Program-made: the position numbers and the translations under genes
The notes under the pieces: generated by a model
What the model saw: only the letters and a program-made list of their open reading frames with translations
Told to the model about the DNA's origin: nothing
The model's database searches: none
NCBI GenBank assembly: GCA_964539095.1
Contig: CAZIFL010000003.1
Coordinates: 123,054-187,053 of the forward strand
DNA length: 64,000 nucleotides
From: DAIPKP01 sp964539095
Lineage (GTDB): Bacteria > Synergistota > Synergistia > Synergistales > Aminiphilaceae
Reading direction: 5' to 3'
In this document: piece after piece, positions 26,028 through 33,642 of the stretch
Layout: every line of letters starts with the position of its first letter
Numbering within the stretch: the stretch's first letter is position 1

Positions 26028-26661
26028 TTCGAAAGTTCCCTTTGCCCGGGAGGGGGTACCCCCTGCGATGGGTGTTGCGCTCATGATGGGGCTGGGATGG
26101 TTTCTGCATCCCTTTATTGCGGTGGGGCTTGCTCCTTTTCTTCTTTTTATTCTCTGGTTCTATCGGGATCCTGAGCGTAAGGCTTCTCCCGTGGGGGAAG
26201 GTAAAGAACGTCTTATCAGCCCCGCGGACGGCAAGGTTATGGATATTGCTCCGGCGGAACATCCCTTTACGGGGAGGTGCCAGAAGGTTGCAATCTTCAT
26301 GTCCCCTCTCAACGTTCATGTAAATCGCTCGCCCTGTGAGGGGAGAGTGGCTTTTCTCGACTACCGGCCGGGGAAAAAGCTGGTGGCCTTTCATCCCAAG
26401 GCCTCCGAGGAGAACGAACGTTTCTACCTTGGGCTGGACACTTCTTGCGGTCCTGTTATGATGGTGCAGATCGCGGGAGCCCTGGCGCGCAGAATCGTCT
26501 GTCGGGCCAAAAGAGGGCAGCAGTTTAAAGAGGGAGAGCGTTATGGCATGATCCAGTTTGGATCAAAAGTGGATCTCTACTTTCCGGAGGGCATGGAGTG
26601 CCTGGTTTCCCCGGGAGAAGAGGTTAAGGCAGGGGAGACAGTGATTGGAGTGAGGTCTTGA
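26011..26661 (+). CDS. psd: Phosphatidylserine decarboxylase (small, PsdC-type)
   Basis: A 216-residue protein if ATG 26011 is used; ATG 26020 is an alternative. It overlaps the end of gyrA. Two membrane segments near the N-terminus (about 20-50) are followed by LISPADGKV, KVAIFMSPLNVHVNRSP and, near the C-terminus, MIQFGSKVD. There the Gly-Ser bond would be cleaved autocatalytically to form the pyruvoyl group. The short form is typical of the archaeal-type/PsdC group. It makes phosphatidylethanolamine from the product of PssA, whose gene follows with a TGATG overlap. Confidence 0.92.
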   Translation: MRRMRSSKVPFAREGVPPAMGVALMMGLGWFLHPFIAVGLAPFLLFILWFYRDPERKASPVGEGKERLISPADGKVMDIAPAEHPFTGRCQKVAIFMSPLNVHVNRSPCEGRVAFLDYRPGKKLVAFHPKASEENERFYLGLDTSCGPVMMVQIAGALARRIVCRAKRGQQFKEGERYGMIQFGSKVDLYFPEGMECLVSPGEEVKAGETVIGVRS

Positions 26662-27389
26662 TGCGACGTAGAGTACGATCCATCTCGTTTCGGCAGATTA
26701 TCCCGAATATGATAACCAGCGGCAATATCCTGTGCGGTATGCTTTCTCTGGTGGCGTCCTTTCACGGACAGTTTACACTGGCGGCGTGGCTTATTCTCTG
26801 GGCGGTCTTCTTCGATTTTATGGACGGCAAGATGGCCCGGAGTCTCGGCGGAGGGAGCGCCTTCGGCATGGAGCTTGACAGCCTGGCGGATGTGGTGAGC
26901 TTTGGGGTGGCCCCTGCCATGATTATGTACGGAGCCTATCTGCAGGGTTTCTACGGCGTGGTGGCTCCTTTGATTTGTGCCTTCTACGCTATCTGCGGGG
27001 CTCTGCGGCTTGCACGTTTTAACGTTACCGCCTCCAGCGGGAGCTTCTTTCAGGGGCTTCCCATCCCTGGAGGGGGGCTTTTCCTCGTGGCTTTTGTGAT
27101 GGCGCGGGTACCCCTTCCTCCTGTAGTGGCTCTGGCACTTGTTCTGGGAGCAGCCTTTCTTCTCATCTCCAACGTTCCCTACGGGAATCTCAAGAAGATG
27201 AAAAAAGGATACGCAGATCGAAGAAAGGTGCTTGTTCTCTTTCTCGTGACTCTCGGACTTTTCGTTACCCTTCGGGGCGCAGCTACCCTGGCTCTCATGA
27301 CTACGTACGTGGTGGGAGGGTTCTTCAAGTTCGACTGGGGGCAGTGGCTCTCCCTCCCCTCCGAGGATGGGGAGGAGCTTCAGGCGTAG
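26661..27389 (+). CDS. pssA: CDP-diacylglycerol-serine O-phosphatidyltransferase
   Basis: A 242-residue inner-membrane enzyme starting at ATG 26661, coupled to psd. The CDP-alcohol phosphotransferase signature is complete: DFMDGKMARSLGGGSAFG, then MELDSLADVVSF (pattern DGxxAR...GxxxDxxxD). About six to eight membrane helices are present. It makes phosphatidylserine, the substrate of Psd. The adjacent order psd-pssA is a common arrangement. A strong terminator follows 32 bases later. Confidence 0.93.
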   Translation: MRRRVRSISFRQIIPNMITSGNILCGMLSLVASFHGQFTLAAWLILWAVFFDFMDGKMARSLGGGSAFGMELDSLADVVSFGVAPAMIMYGAYLQGFYGVVAPLICAFYAICGALRLARFNVTASSGSFFQGLPIPGGGLFLVAFVMARVPLPPVVALALVLGAAFLLISNVPYGNLKKMKKGYADRRKVLVLFLVTLGLFVTLRGAATLALMTTYVVGGFFKFDWGQWLSLPSEDGEELQA

Positions 27390-27420
27390 CAAAGAGAAGA
27401 TGTAGTAAATTAGAGAAAAC

Positions 27421-27465
27421 AAAAAGCATCCCCTTCGGACGATCGCCCGAAGGGGATGCTTTTTG
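27421..27465. terminator. Bidirectional terminator between pssA and thiT
   Basis: An 18-bp perfect stem (27421-27438 with 27447-27464) has an 8-base loop, A-rich on the left and T-rich on the right, so it can end transcripts from both sides. Confidence 0.9.
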
Positions 27466-27478
27466 TCTCCTGGCAGGT

Positions 27479-27997
27479 TCAGGATTTTTGGGGAGTTGTA
27501 ACCTTTTTGAGCCGCGGCCAGAGAATATATCCCAGGGTGATGGAAAGGATCAGGGAGGGGAGAATAAAACTCCCGTTGTAGATGGCGGAGTAGAGCCACA
27601 CCGAGGTTCCTTCCGGAGCGTAGCTCCCGAAGAAGATCACCCCCGAAAGGACGTGGCAGGCAAAGCGTCCCGCCGAGGCGATGGTCATGCTCAGCCAGAG
27701 CGGCCTGGAGATCAGCCCCGCCAGGCCGAGGGAGCCGAAGGCGAGAGGATAGTCCAGAAGGGCCTGGAGAGGATGCACCACGTATCCTCCCAGAACAAGC
27801 TGGAGAGCCCCCGAAACCATCCCCGCTCCGATGCCGAATCGAAGGCCGTGACGCAGGGCGAAGAGCATAAGGGGGAGATCCTCCAGGGTGATGGAGCCCC
27901 CCTGAGGCATGCGCCAGAGCTTAACGTAGGAGAAGGCCACGGAAAGGGCGATGGCAAGAGCGCCCTCCACAAGAACTTGGGTTTTGGATCGATTCAC
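27479..27997 (-). CDS. thiT: ECF transporter S component ThiT (thiamine uptake)
   Basis: A 172-residue membrane protein with about six helices. GTG 27997 is taken as start because TGGAGGTG is spaced about eight bases; a longer frame from 28039 would overlap the regulatory hairpins. WRMPQGGSITLEDLPLMLFA is typical of ThiT, including the acidic residue and aromatic positions that hold thiamine. It should bind thiamine and dock on a shared EcfAAT module encoded elsewhere. A TPP riboswitch lies upstream, which independently supports the substrate. Confidence 0.93.
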   Translation of the reverse strand: MNRSKTQVLVEGALAIALSVAFSYVKLWRMPQGGSITLEDLPLMLFALRHGLRFGIGAGMVSGALQLVLGGYVVHPLQALLDYPLAFGSLGLAGLISRPLWLSMTIASAGRFACHVLSGVIFFGSYAPEGTSVWLYSAIYNGSFILPSLILSITLGYILWPRLKKVTTPQKS

Positions 27998-28003
27998 AAG
28001 AAA

Positions 28004-28094
28004 TGCACCTCCATAAAAGTAGCCCCGCCCTTCCGGCATAACCTGCGCAGAAGAACGGGGCTTTCAATTTCTCCATGCAAGGCATGGAGGTGCA
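28004..28094 (-). promoter_or_regulatory. Expression platform of the thiT riboswitch
   Basis: The minus-strand RNA has an 11-base anti-ribosome-site segment (28094-28084) perfectly complementary to the thiT ribosome site (28014-28004). A local hairpin (28089-28082 with 28078-28071, 8 bp) uses part of the same segment, so the two pairings exclude each other. A third hairpin (28062-28056 with 28027-28021) is followed by four Us. Together these suggest control of translation, perhaps with some attenuation. Confidence 0.65.
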
Positions 28095-28108
28095 CTTTGA
28101 AAGAACGC

Positions 28109-28195
28109 CCACTCCCTCCGCCGGTACGAACCGGATCAGGTTCCAGGGGTCGGGAAATGTTTCCCCTCTCAGCCGTAAGGCTCCCCCAGGGCTCT
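28109..28195 (-). ncRNA. TPP riboswitch (THI element)
   Basis: Read on the minus strand, the region holds GGGGGAGCC, then GGCTGAGAGGGG, ACCCCTGGAACCTGATCC, GGTTCGTACCGGCGGAGGGA and GTGG. These are the conserved pyrimidine- and pyrophosphate-sensing parts of the thiamine pyrophosphate aptamer in the right order. It precedes thiT, so high TPP should reduce thiamine uptake. Confidence 0.95.
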
Positions 28196-28213
28196 ATTGA
28201 TGATCAAGGGTAG

Positions 28214-28242
28214 CTTATACCCGTATCCCCCTGGGTTGTCAA
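28214..28242 (-). promoter_or_regulatory. Promoter of the riboswitch-thiT transcript
   Basis: On the minus strand TTGACA (28242-28237), a 17-base spacer and TATAAG (28219-28214) form a near-consensus sigma-70 promoter a few bases before the aptamer. Confidence 0.8.
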
Positions 28243-28329
28243 GTGGGAGTTGCGTATCCTTCCGGAATATCCTATGCTTGAACCCGTCTTGAGCGCATCT
28301 TGGGAGGATATGAGAAAGGAGCTTTTTCT

Positions 28330-29517
28330 ATGAATTGTTGTGTTTCTGTAGCGGAGAACATCTATTGGGTGGGGGCGAACGACCGCGAGACCCCTCTTTT
28401 CGAGGCCCTATGGCCTCTCCCCCGGGGAGTTGCGTATAACTCCTACCTCATTGACGATGAGAAGGTTACTCTTATTGATACGGTGAAGGGGCCCTATTTT
28501 TCGGATTTTGTCGAAAAACTCCAGGCCCATCTGGGGCCGGACAGGGGGATTGATTACCTGGTGATCAATCATATGGAGCCGGATCACTCCGGTTCCGTCC
28601 GGGCTCTTCGTGCGGTCTATCCCGACATGACCGTGGTGGGAAACGCCAAGACTCGAACCATGCTGGAGAATTTTTACGGCCCCGCCAGGAGCTTTCTGGA
28701 GGTTAAGGAGGGGGACACGCTCTCTCTGGGAAAACACGAACTATCCTTCGTGATGATTCCCATGGTGCATTGGCCCGAGAGCATGGTCTGCTACGAGAGT
28801 GTCAGTAAGACTCTCTTCAGCACCGACGCCTTCGGGGCCTTCGGCTCTCTGGATGGGGGGATTTTCGACGACGAAGTGGACATGAACTACTATGAAGATG
28901 AAATCTTGCGGTACTTCTCCAATATCGTGGGGCGTTACAGTACCCAGGTACAGAAGGCTATTCAGAAGGTTCGAGGGCTGGATCTCAAGGTGATCTGTCC
29001 CGCCCACGGGCCGGTGCTACGAAGTGACCCCATGAAGGTGGTGGATCTCTACGACCGCTGGAGTCGTCACGAGACCGAACGGGGTGTAGTGGTGGTCTAC
29101 GGCTCCATGTACGGCAATACCAAGAAGATGGCGGAAGAGATTGCCCGGGCCATCGCCCTTGAGGGGGTGGAGAAGGTGATTCTTCACGACATCGCCAAGA
29201 GTCATATCTCCTTTGTGGTGCGGGATATGTGGCGTTATCGGGGGCTTGTTCTGGCGAGCTGCACCTATAATACCGGGCTTTTCCCCTCCATGGAGAGCCT
29301 GGTGCATAGCATACAGAACAAAATGCCCAGAAACCGGGTTCTTGGGGTGTGCGGTTCCTATAGCTGGAGCAAGGGGGCCCTGGCGGCGTTGCTCCAGTTC
29401 GGCGAAAAAGGAAACTGGGAGGTTGTGGAGCCGCACGTAGAGGTCTGCTCTGCTCCTACTGCAGAGGATCTTGCTCTCTGCCGGGAGCTGGGGAGGAACG
29501 TGGCGGCGGCTCTGTAA
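28330..29517 (+). CDS. Flavodiiron protein (FprA / rubredoxin:oxygen oxidoreductase type)
   Basis: A 395-residue protein. ATG 28330 has AAGGAG nine bases upstream. The N-terminal metallo-beta-lactamase-like domain has the diiron ligands in NHMEPDHSG, MVHWPESM, STDAFGAFG and CPAHGPV. The C-terminal flavodoxin domain shows YGSMYGNTKKMAEEIA, the FMN phosphate loop. Such enzymes reduce O2 to water or NO to N2O in the cytoplasm of anaerobes, with electrons from rubredoxin or F420H2. No rubredoxin domain is fused and none is adjacent. It is probably monocistronic, ending at the hairpin at 29548. Confidence 0.95.
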   Translation: MNCCVSVAENIYWVGANDRETPLFEALWPLPRGVAYNSYLIDDEKVTLIDTVKGPYFSDFVEKLQAHLGPDRGIDYLVINHMEPDHSGSVRALRAVYPDMTVVGNAKTRTMLENFYGPARSFLEVKEGDTLSLGKHELSFVMIPMVHWPESMVCYESVSKTLFSTDAFGAFGSLDGGIFDDEVDMNYYEDEILRYFSNIVGRYSTQVQKAIQKVRGLDLKVICPAHGPVLRSDPMKVVDLYDRWSRHETERGVVVVYGSMYGNTKKMAEEIARAIALEGVEKVILHDIAKSHISFVVRDMWRYRGLVLASCTYNTGLFPSMESLVHSIQNKMPRNRVLGVCGSYSWSKGALAALLQFGEKGNWEVVEPHVEVCSAPTAEDLALCRELGRNVAAAL

Positions 29518-29547
29518 CCGCTCTGGAAAGAAAAAGCAACACCACAA

Positions 29548-29586
29548 GCGAGAGTTTTCTCAGAAGTCCATGAAGAAAACTCTCGC
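29548..29586. terminator. Hairpin between convergent genes
   Basis: A perfect 13-bp stem (29548-29560 with 29574-29586) lies between the flavodiiron gene and the convergent flagellar gene. It probably terminates both transcripts, although T tracts are short. Confidence 0.6.
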
Positions 29587-29613
29587 TCATGTCTGTTTCA
29601 GGATTCGAGAGGG

Positions 29614-29979
29614 TTAGCGCCCGTGGCGTTCCTTTCCGTAGGAAAGGGCTTTCTTCTGAGTTTCTGAGCTGCCCAGAGTTTTTTGAAAATCCTTGAGCAA
29701 CCGTTCCTTGGCTGCCTTCTCCTCTTCCGAATCCTTCTGGGCACCTTCCAGTTCGAGAAGCCCCTCTTCGATGAGCATTTCGATGTCCTTCTCAGGCACA
29801 TCGGATCGCTCCGAAAGTTCTTCAATATCCGTGCGCCGGAAGGACAGACCTGGGTTTTCCTTCAGGAAGCCCCGTACCCTTTCGTAGGACACTTCAAGAT
29901 CTTTTCGGCAGTTGGGGCAGATGGCCCTTGTGACACCCGGGATCATCTTGGCACAGCGACGGCATTTTCCTATCTGCAT
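29614..29979 (-). CDS. TIGR03826/YvyF-like flagellar-associated zinc-ribbon protein
   Basis: A 121-residue protein starting at ATG 29979 (GGAG upstream). The N-terminus has CRRCAKM and CPNCRKDLEVSYERVRGFL, a two-CxxC zinc ribbon followed by an acidic helical region with FRRTDIEELSERSDVPEKDI. This pattern is typical of the small flagellar operon protein family TIGR03826 (YvyF in Bacillus). Its role is unclear; it is usually found with flagellar regulation genes such as flgM, but those are not here. The C-terminal 40 residues are highly charged. Confidence 0.75.
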   Translation of the reverse strand: MQIGKCRRCAKMIPGVTRAICPNCRKDLEVSYERVRGFLKENPGLSFRRTDIEELSERSDVPEKDIEMLIEEGLLELEGAQKDSEEEKAAKERLLKDFQKTLGSSETQKKALSYGKERHGR

Positions 29980-30344
29980 GGTTTCTCCTCCTCTCTTAAA
30001 AACGTGAGAGTCTTCTTTGTGTTGCCTCATAAGTCTAGCCTTGTAGAGAATATCCGTCAAGAATAAAGGGGAAAAAAGAAGAGACGTACTTGCGTAGGGC
30101 TGCACATTGCACGCATCGCTTTTCCGGAATGCCTGATCAGAGGGATTTTTTTCCGCGAGTTTCAGGGAAAAGTTTATTGTTCTGTATTTTTTGAACTTTC
30201 GGAAAGTGCCTTATCCATGCCCATCTGCGAAAAAAAGGACGAATAACGGTATGCAAGTCGATGGAATTTAGGTACAATACCGTACATTTCTTGGTTCCGT
30301 TTTTCGCAAGCCCTCTTGAAAATTCCGGTGAAGGGAGCTTCGGC

Positions 30345-30773
30345 ATGGGGAAAAAGAAGAAAAATCGTATTCAGACGGAAAACCACGATCCCGTTCTCTT
30401 CCGTCCCTTTGAAACGTTGCTCCGCCAGGGTGGGGGGGAGCCCGTTTCCGGGCTGTCCGAACCGCCTGAACCGCCTGGAGCGGCGTCATCTTCAGGGAGT
30501 GTCCTTTCGGGAAGTTGCGGGGATACTCTCAATCTGAAGGGGGTTTTTTCTCTTCGTGCGGAGAGAAAAGGCCAGGGAGGCAAGACTGTTACGCTGATTT
30601 CGGGAAGCTGTCTCTCCCAGGAGGATGCGGAAAAGCTTGCCCGGATTCTGCGCAAAGCCTTGGGGTGCGGCTCCCGTACCGAGGAGGATGCTGTTCTCCT
30701 TCAGGGAGATTTGCGGGAACGGGCGGAATCGTGGCTTTTGGCTCATGGAGCAAAGCGAGTTGTGGTAGGATAG
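30345..30773 (+). CDS. yciH: YciH/SUI1-family translation factor-like protein
   Basis: A 142-residue protein starting at ATG 30345 (AAGGGAG at 30331-30337). A basic, low-complexity N-terminus (GKKKKNRIQ) leads into a SUI1/eIF1-like domain. It shows the conserved GKTVTLISG strand, the helix DAEKLARILRKALGCG and the final LQGDLRERAESWLLAHGAK. Bacterial YciH homologues bind the 30S subunit and may check initiation or act under stress. The gene appears to stand alone. A poorly conserved Pro/Gly-rich linker lies between the two parts. Confidence 0.85.
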   Translation: MGKKKKNRIQTENHDPVLFRPFETLLRQGGGEPVSGLSEPPEPPGAASSSGSVLSGSCGDTLNLKGVFSLRAERKGQGGKTVTLISGSCLSQEDAEKLARILRKALGCGSRTEEDAVLLQGDLRERAESWLLAHGAKRVVVG

Positions 30774-31093
30774 CTCCTTGAGGAGAGCGGAAATCCCGGA
30801 CATTTTGGGGATTATCTAAGGATGGAGAGATCGGTGGGAGCCTTTTTCGATTATGGAGAAAGGGGATGTTCGGCACAGGACTAAACGCAGGGAGCTTTAT
30901 TTCGGGGAGCCGAGGAGAAGGAATGTGGATCTGGATTTACGAGTTGCAGAGTAGGCGGACTTCCGGGACAGTATAAGGCTCCTCTTTGAGGAGACTTCGT
31001 TTTGGAGGTAGAGGTTTCGGAAATTGCGGGGCTCTTGGAGCCCTTTTCCGGAAATCATGAACGTAACGTGTTGCATCAAGGAGGAGTGGTTGG
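30774..31093 (+). promoter_or_regulatory. Long leader of the mmd operon with two hairpins
   Basis: About 320 bases before mmdA hold no supported gene. Visible structures are CTCCTC/GAGGAG (30979-30993) and GGGCTC/GAGCCC at 31029-31043 followed by TTTT (31044-31047). The second looks like an intrinsic terminator 46 bases before the mmdA start, so it may attenuate. A 20-codon open frame begins near 30822 but lacks support. Confidence 0.4.
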
Positions 31094-32653
31094 ATGTCGG
31101 AGAAATCCATCGACCAGCTTTGTGAGGAACTTGTCGCAAAGCGTGAAGAAGTTCTTGTAGGCGGAGGAGCCGAAGCTGCGGCGAAGCGACATGAAAAGGG
31201 GAGAATGACTGCGCGGGAGCGCGTTCTCGCCTTTCTCGACGAGGGAAGTTTTGTGGAGATTGATGCGTTCGTTAAGCATCGCTGCCCGAACTTCGACATG
31301 GAAAGCAAGGATTTTCCCGGAGATGGTGTTATAGCAGGCTACGGCACCGTGGATGGGCGGGTAGTGTATATTTACAGCCAGGACTTTACTGTTCTCGGAG
31401 GGTCCCTCGGAGAGGTGCATGCCCAGAAAATCTGTAAAGTTATGGATCTCAGCGTAAAGAACGGGGCGCCCCTTATCGGCATTAACGATTCCGGTGGAGC
31501 GCGTATTCAGGAAGGGGTTAACGCCCTTTCGGGGTATGGCAACATCTTTTTCCGGAATGTCAAGGCCTCCGGGGTGGTTCCTCAGATCACCATCATCGCC
31601 GGCCCCTGTGCGGGGGGAGCAGTCTATAGTCCTGCTCTTACGGATTTTGTATTCATGATTGACAAAATGGGGCTTATGCACATTACAGGCCCTGCTGTGA
31701 TCAAGGCTGTTACGGGGGAAGAAGTTACCAGCGAGGAACTCGGCGGTGCCAAGGCGCATAACGAGAAATCCGGAGTGGCTCAGTTTTTTGCCAAGGATGA
31801 GGCGGACTGCTTCGACCAGGTTCGCAAGCTTCTCTCCTACCTTCCCGGAAACAACATGGAAGAGCTTCCGGTGCAGGATTCCGAAGAGGATCCCTACAGC
31901 CAGAACTTCGAACTCCGCAAGGTGGTACCCACCAACCCCAACAAGGGATACGATGTGCGGGACGTAATCCGTCTGGTGATGGATACGGAGAGCTTCTTCG
32001 AGGTTCAGGCGGGGTGGGCTAAAAATATGGTGGTGGGTTTTGCCCGTATCGGAGGGATCCCCGTGGGGATCATTGCCAACCAGGCGAACGTCAAGGCGGG
32101 ATGCCTCGACATCGACGCTTCCGACAAGGCGAGCCGGTTTATCCGTTTCTGCGATGCCTACACCATCCCCATCGTCACGCTGGAGGATGTCCCCGGATAC
32201 CTTCCCGGTGTGGAGCAGGAGCACGGCGGCATTATCCGCCACGGAGCCAAGCTGATCTACGCCTACAGTGAGGCCACCACCCCCATGGTAACGGTGATTC
32301 TTCGCAAGGCCTACGGCGGCAGCTATATCGGTATGTGCTGTAAGGAACTCGGAGCGGACTGGGTGCTTGCATGGCCCCAGGCCCAAATTGCCGTTATGGG
32401 TGCCCAGGGGGCTGCGAATATCGTCTTTCGGCGCGAGATCGAAGCCGCCAAGGATCCTGTGGCCATGCGGTCTCAGAAGATTGACGAGTATGAAGAAGCC
32501 TTTGCAAACCCCTATCGGGCGGCGGAGCGGGGATATGTGGATCGGGTTATTCTTCCCGAAGAGACCCGGAGCGCCATCTACGAAGCCCTGGTTCTGGCGG
32601 AGAGCAAGAAAGATCAGCGCCCTCGCCGGAAGCACGGAATCATACCCAACTAA
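31094..32653 (+). CDS. mmdA: Methylmalonyl-CoA decarboxylase alpha subunit (carboxyltransferase)
   Basis: A 519-residue protein with AAGGAGG at 31078-31084 and ATG 31094. It belongs to the acyl-CoA carboxyltransferase family: LIGINDSGGARIQEGV and ITIIAGPCAGGAVYSPALTD are the oxyanion-hole and CoA-binding regions of the first half, and MCCKELGADWVLAWP and MGAQGAANIVFR those of the second. The enzyme moves the carboxyl group of methylmalonyl-CoA to biotin on MmdC. The downstream OadG-, biotin- and OadB-type genes show that this is the sodium-pumping complex rather than a plain acyl-CoA carboxylase. A propionyl-CoA carboxylase use of MmdA cannot be excluded. Confidence 0.95.
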   Translation: MSEKSIDQLCEELVAKREEVLVGGGAEAAAKRHEKGRMTARERVLAFLDEGSFVEIDAFVKHRCPNFDMESKDFPGDGVIAGYGTVDGRVVYIYSQDFTVLGGSLGEVHAQKICKVMDLSVKNGAPLIGINDSGGARIQEGVNALSGYGNIFFRNVKASGVVPQITIIAGPCAGGAVYSPALTDFVFMIDKMGLMHITGPAVIKAVTGEEVTSEELGGAKAHNEKSGVAQFFAKDEADCFDQVRKLLSYLPGNNMEELPVQDSEEDPYSQNFELRKVVPTNPNKGYDVRDVIRLVMDTESFFEVQAGWAKNMVVGFARIGGIPVGIIANQANVKAGCLDIDASDKASRFIRFCDAYTIPIVTLEDVPGYLPGVEQEHGGIIRHGAKLIYAYSEATTPMVTVILRKAYGGSYIGMCCKELGADWVLAWPQAQIAVMGAQGAANIVFRREIEAAKDPVAMRSQKIDEYEEAFANPYRAAERGYVDRVILPEETRSAIYEALVLAESKKDQRPRRKHGIIPN

Positions 32654-32665
32654 GGAGGCCTGTTC

Positions 32666-33097
32666 ATGGAAAATATGACACCCCTGGCGGCTCACTTTCA
32701 AGGGGCTGGAGGCGCCATCATTCTTGCGCTCATCGCTTTCAGCGTGGTTTTTCTGGTGTTGTCAGCTCTTTCTCTTATCATTGTGGCAAACCGAATTATA
32801 GCGGAGAAGGTAGAGAGCTTTAAAAAGAGCGCTCCTGCGGCTCCTCAGAAGGCCCCCTCCAAGGGGGCAGCTCCTCAGAAGGCAGTGGCAGCTCCTCAGG
32901 CACAGGCTCAGTGTGTGGCCTCCGGAGAGGACGAAAATGAGATCGTGGCGATTATTGCCGCTGCCATTGCGGCTACCCTCGGGAGCGGTGCGGCGATTCT
33001 TGATATTAGTCCTGTTATCTCCATGAGAAAGCATCGGCGGGTAGGGCCCCTCTGGAGATCCTACGCCAAGACAAGCACCATGGAGGGACTGGAATAG
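32666..33097 (+). CDS. mmdD: Decarboxylase delta subunit (OadG/MmdD type)
   Basis: A 143-residue protein 12 bases after mmdA. One membrane helix (about residues 15-43, IILALIAFSVVFLVLSALSL) is followed by a Pro/Ala/Lys linker and a conserved C-terminal part with EIVAIIAAAIAATLG. This is the normal layout of the small anchor subunit that holds the carboxyltransferase to the membrane pump in sodium-dependent decarboxylases. It should bind MmdA through the C-terminus. Confidence 0.88.
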   Translation: MENMTPLAAHFQGAGGAIILALIAFSVVFLVLSALSLIIVANRIIAEKVESFKKSAPAAPQKAPSKGAAPQKAVAAPQAQAQCVASGEDENEIVAIIAAAIAATLGSGAAILDISPVISMRKHRRVGPLWRSYAKTSTMEGLE

Positions 33098-33179
33098 TTC
33101 GTGTCGGCCCATCTGTTGAATCCTGCGGACGTTACAAACAGAAAATTGATACTCTAGAAGTGCAAGGAGGATGTCTTTA

Positions 33180-33602
33180 ATGGCTCGTATGTTTCGTGTG
33201 ACTGTAAATGGAAAATCCTATGATGTGGCAGTGGATGAAATGGGAAGCGGTGTTGCCCCTGCAGCAGTTCCCGCTCCTGCTCCTGCCCCCGCGCCGACTG
33301 CTGCCCCTGCTCCTGCAGCAGCCCCTGCCCCTGCTCCTGCAGCAGCCCCTGCACCTGCTCCGGAACCTGCTCCGGCTCCTTCCGGTGACGGGGAGCCTAT
33401 CACGGCCCCCATGCCCGGCAAGGTGTGGAAGATTCCCGTCTCTGTGGGAGATCAGGTGAGCGAAGGGGATGTCCTTGTGGTGCTGGAGGCCATGAAGATG
33501 GAAAACGAAATTCAGGCAGGCAGCGCCGGAACGGTACAGGCGATCAAGGTCAAGGAGGGCGACCCCGTCAACACCGGCGACGTTCTCGTGATCGTCGGCT
33601 AG
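33180..33602 (+). CDS. mmdC: Biotin carboxyl carrier subunit
   Basis: A 140-residue protein. AAGGAGG (33164-33170) abuts ATG 33171 but is nine bases from ATG 33180, so 33180 is chosen. A short N-terminal strand region (FRVTVNGKSYDVAVDEM), a Pro-Ala linker of about 45 residues, and a biotinyl domain with the target Lys in LEAMKMENE are present. The linker DNA contains two 24-bp units from about 33304 to 33351, probably prone to slippage. The carrier takes the carboxyl from MmdA to MmdB. Confidence 0.95.
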   Translation: MARMFRVTVNGKSYDVAVDEMGSGVAPAAVPAPAPAPAPTAAPAPAAAPAPAPAAAPAPAPEPAPAPSGDGEPITAPMPGKVWKIPVSVGDQVSEGDVLVVLEAMKMENEIQAGSAGTVQAIKVKEGDPVNTGDVLVIVG

Positions 33603-33642
33603 ACTGGCTCTTCCGAAGAGAAACGGAGGAGGAAACGTATAG

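Noticed and set aside
23622..26084. 820-codon open frame opposite gyrA
   Set aside because: Antisense of an unmistakable gyrA; composition (His/Pro-rich) is typical of a shadow frame.
33304..33352. 24-bp direct repeats as a mobile or regulatory element
   Set aside because: They encode the Pro-Ala linker of the biotin carrier and stay in frame, so they are coding low-complexity sequence.
33218..33421. Gly/Ala-rich minus-strand frame
   Set aside because: It is the complement of the Pro-Ala linker and has no ribosome site.
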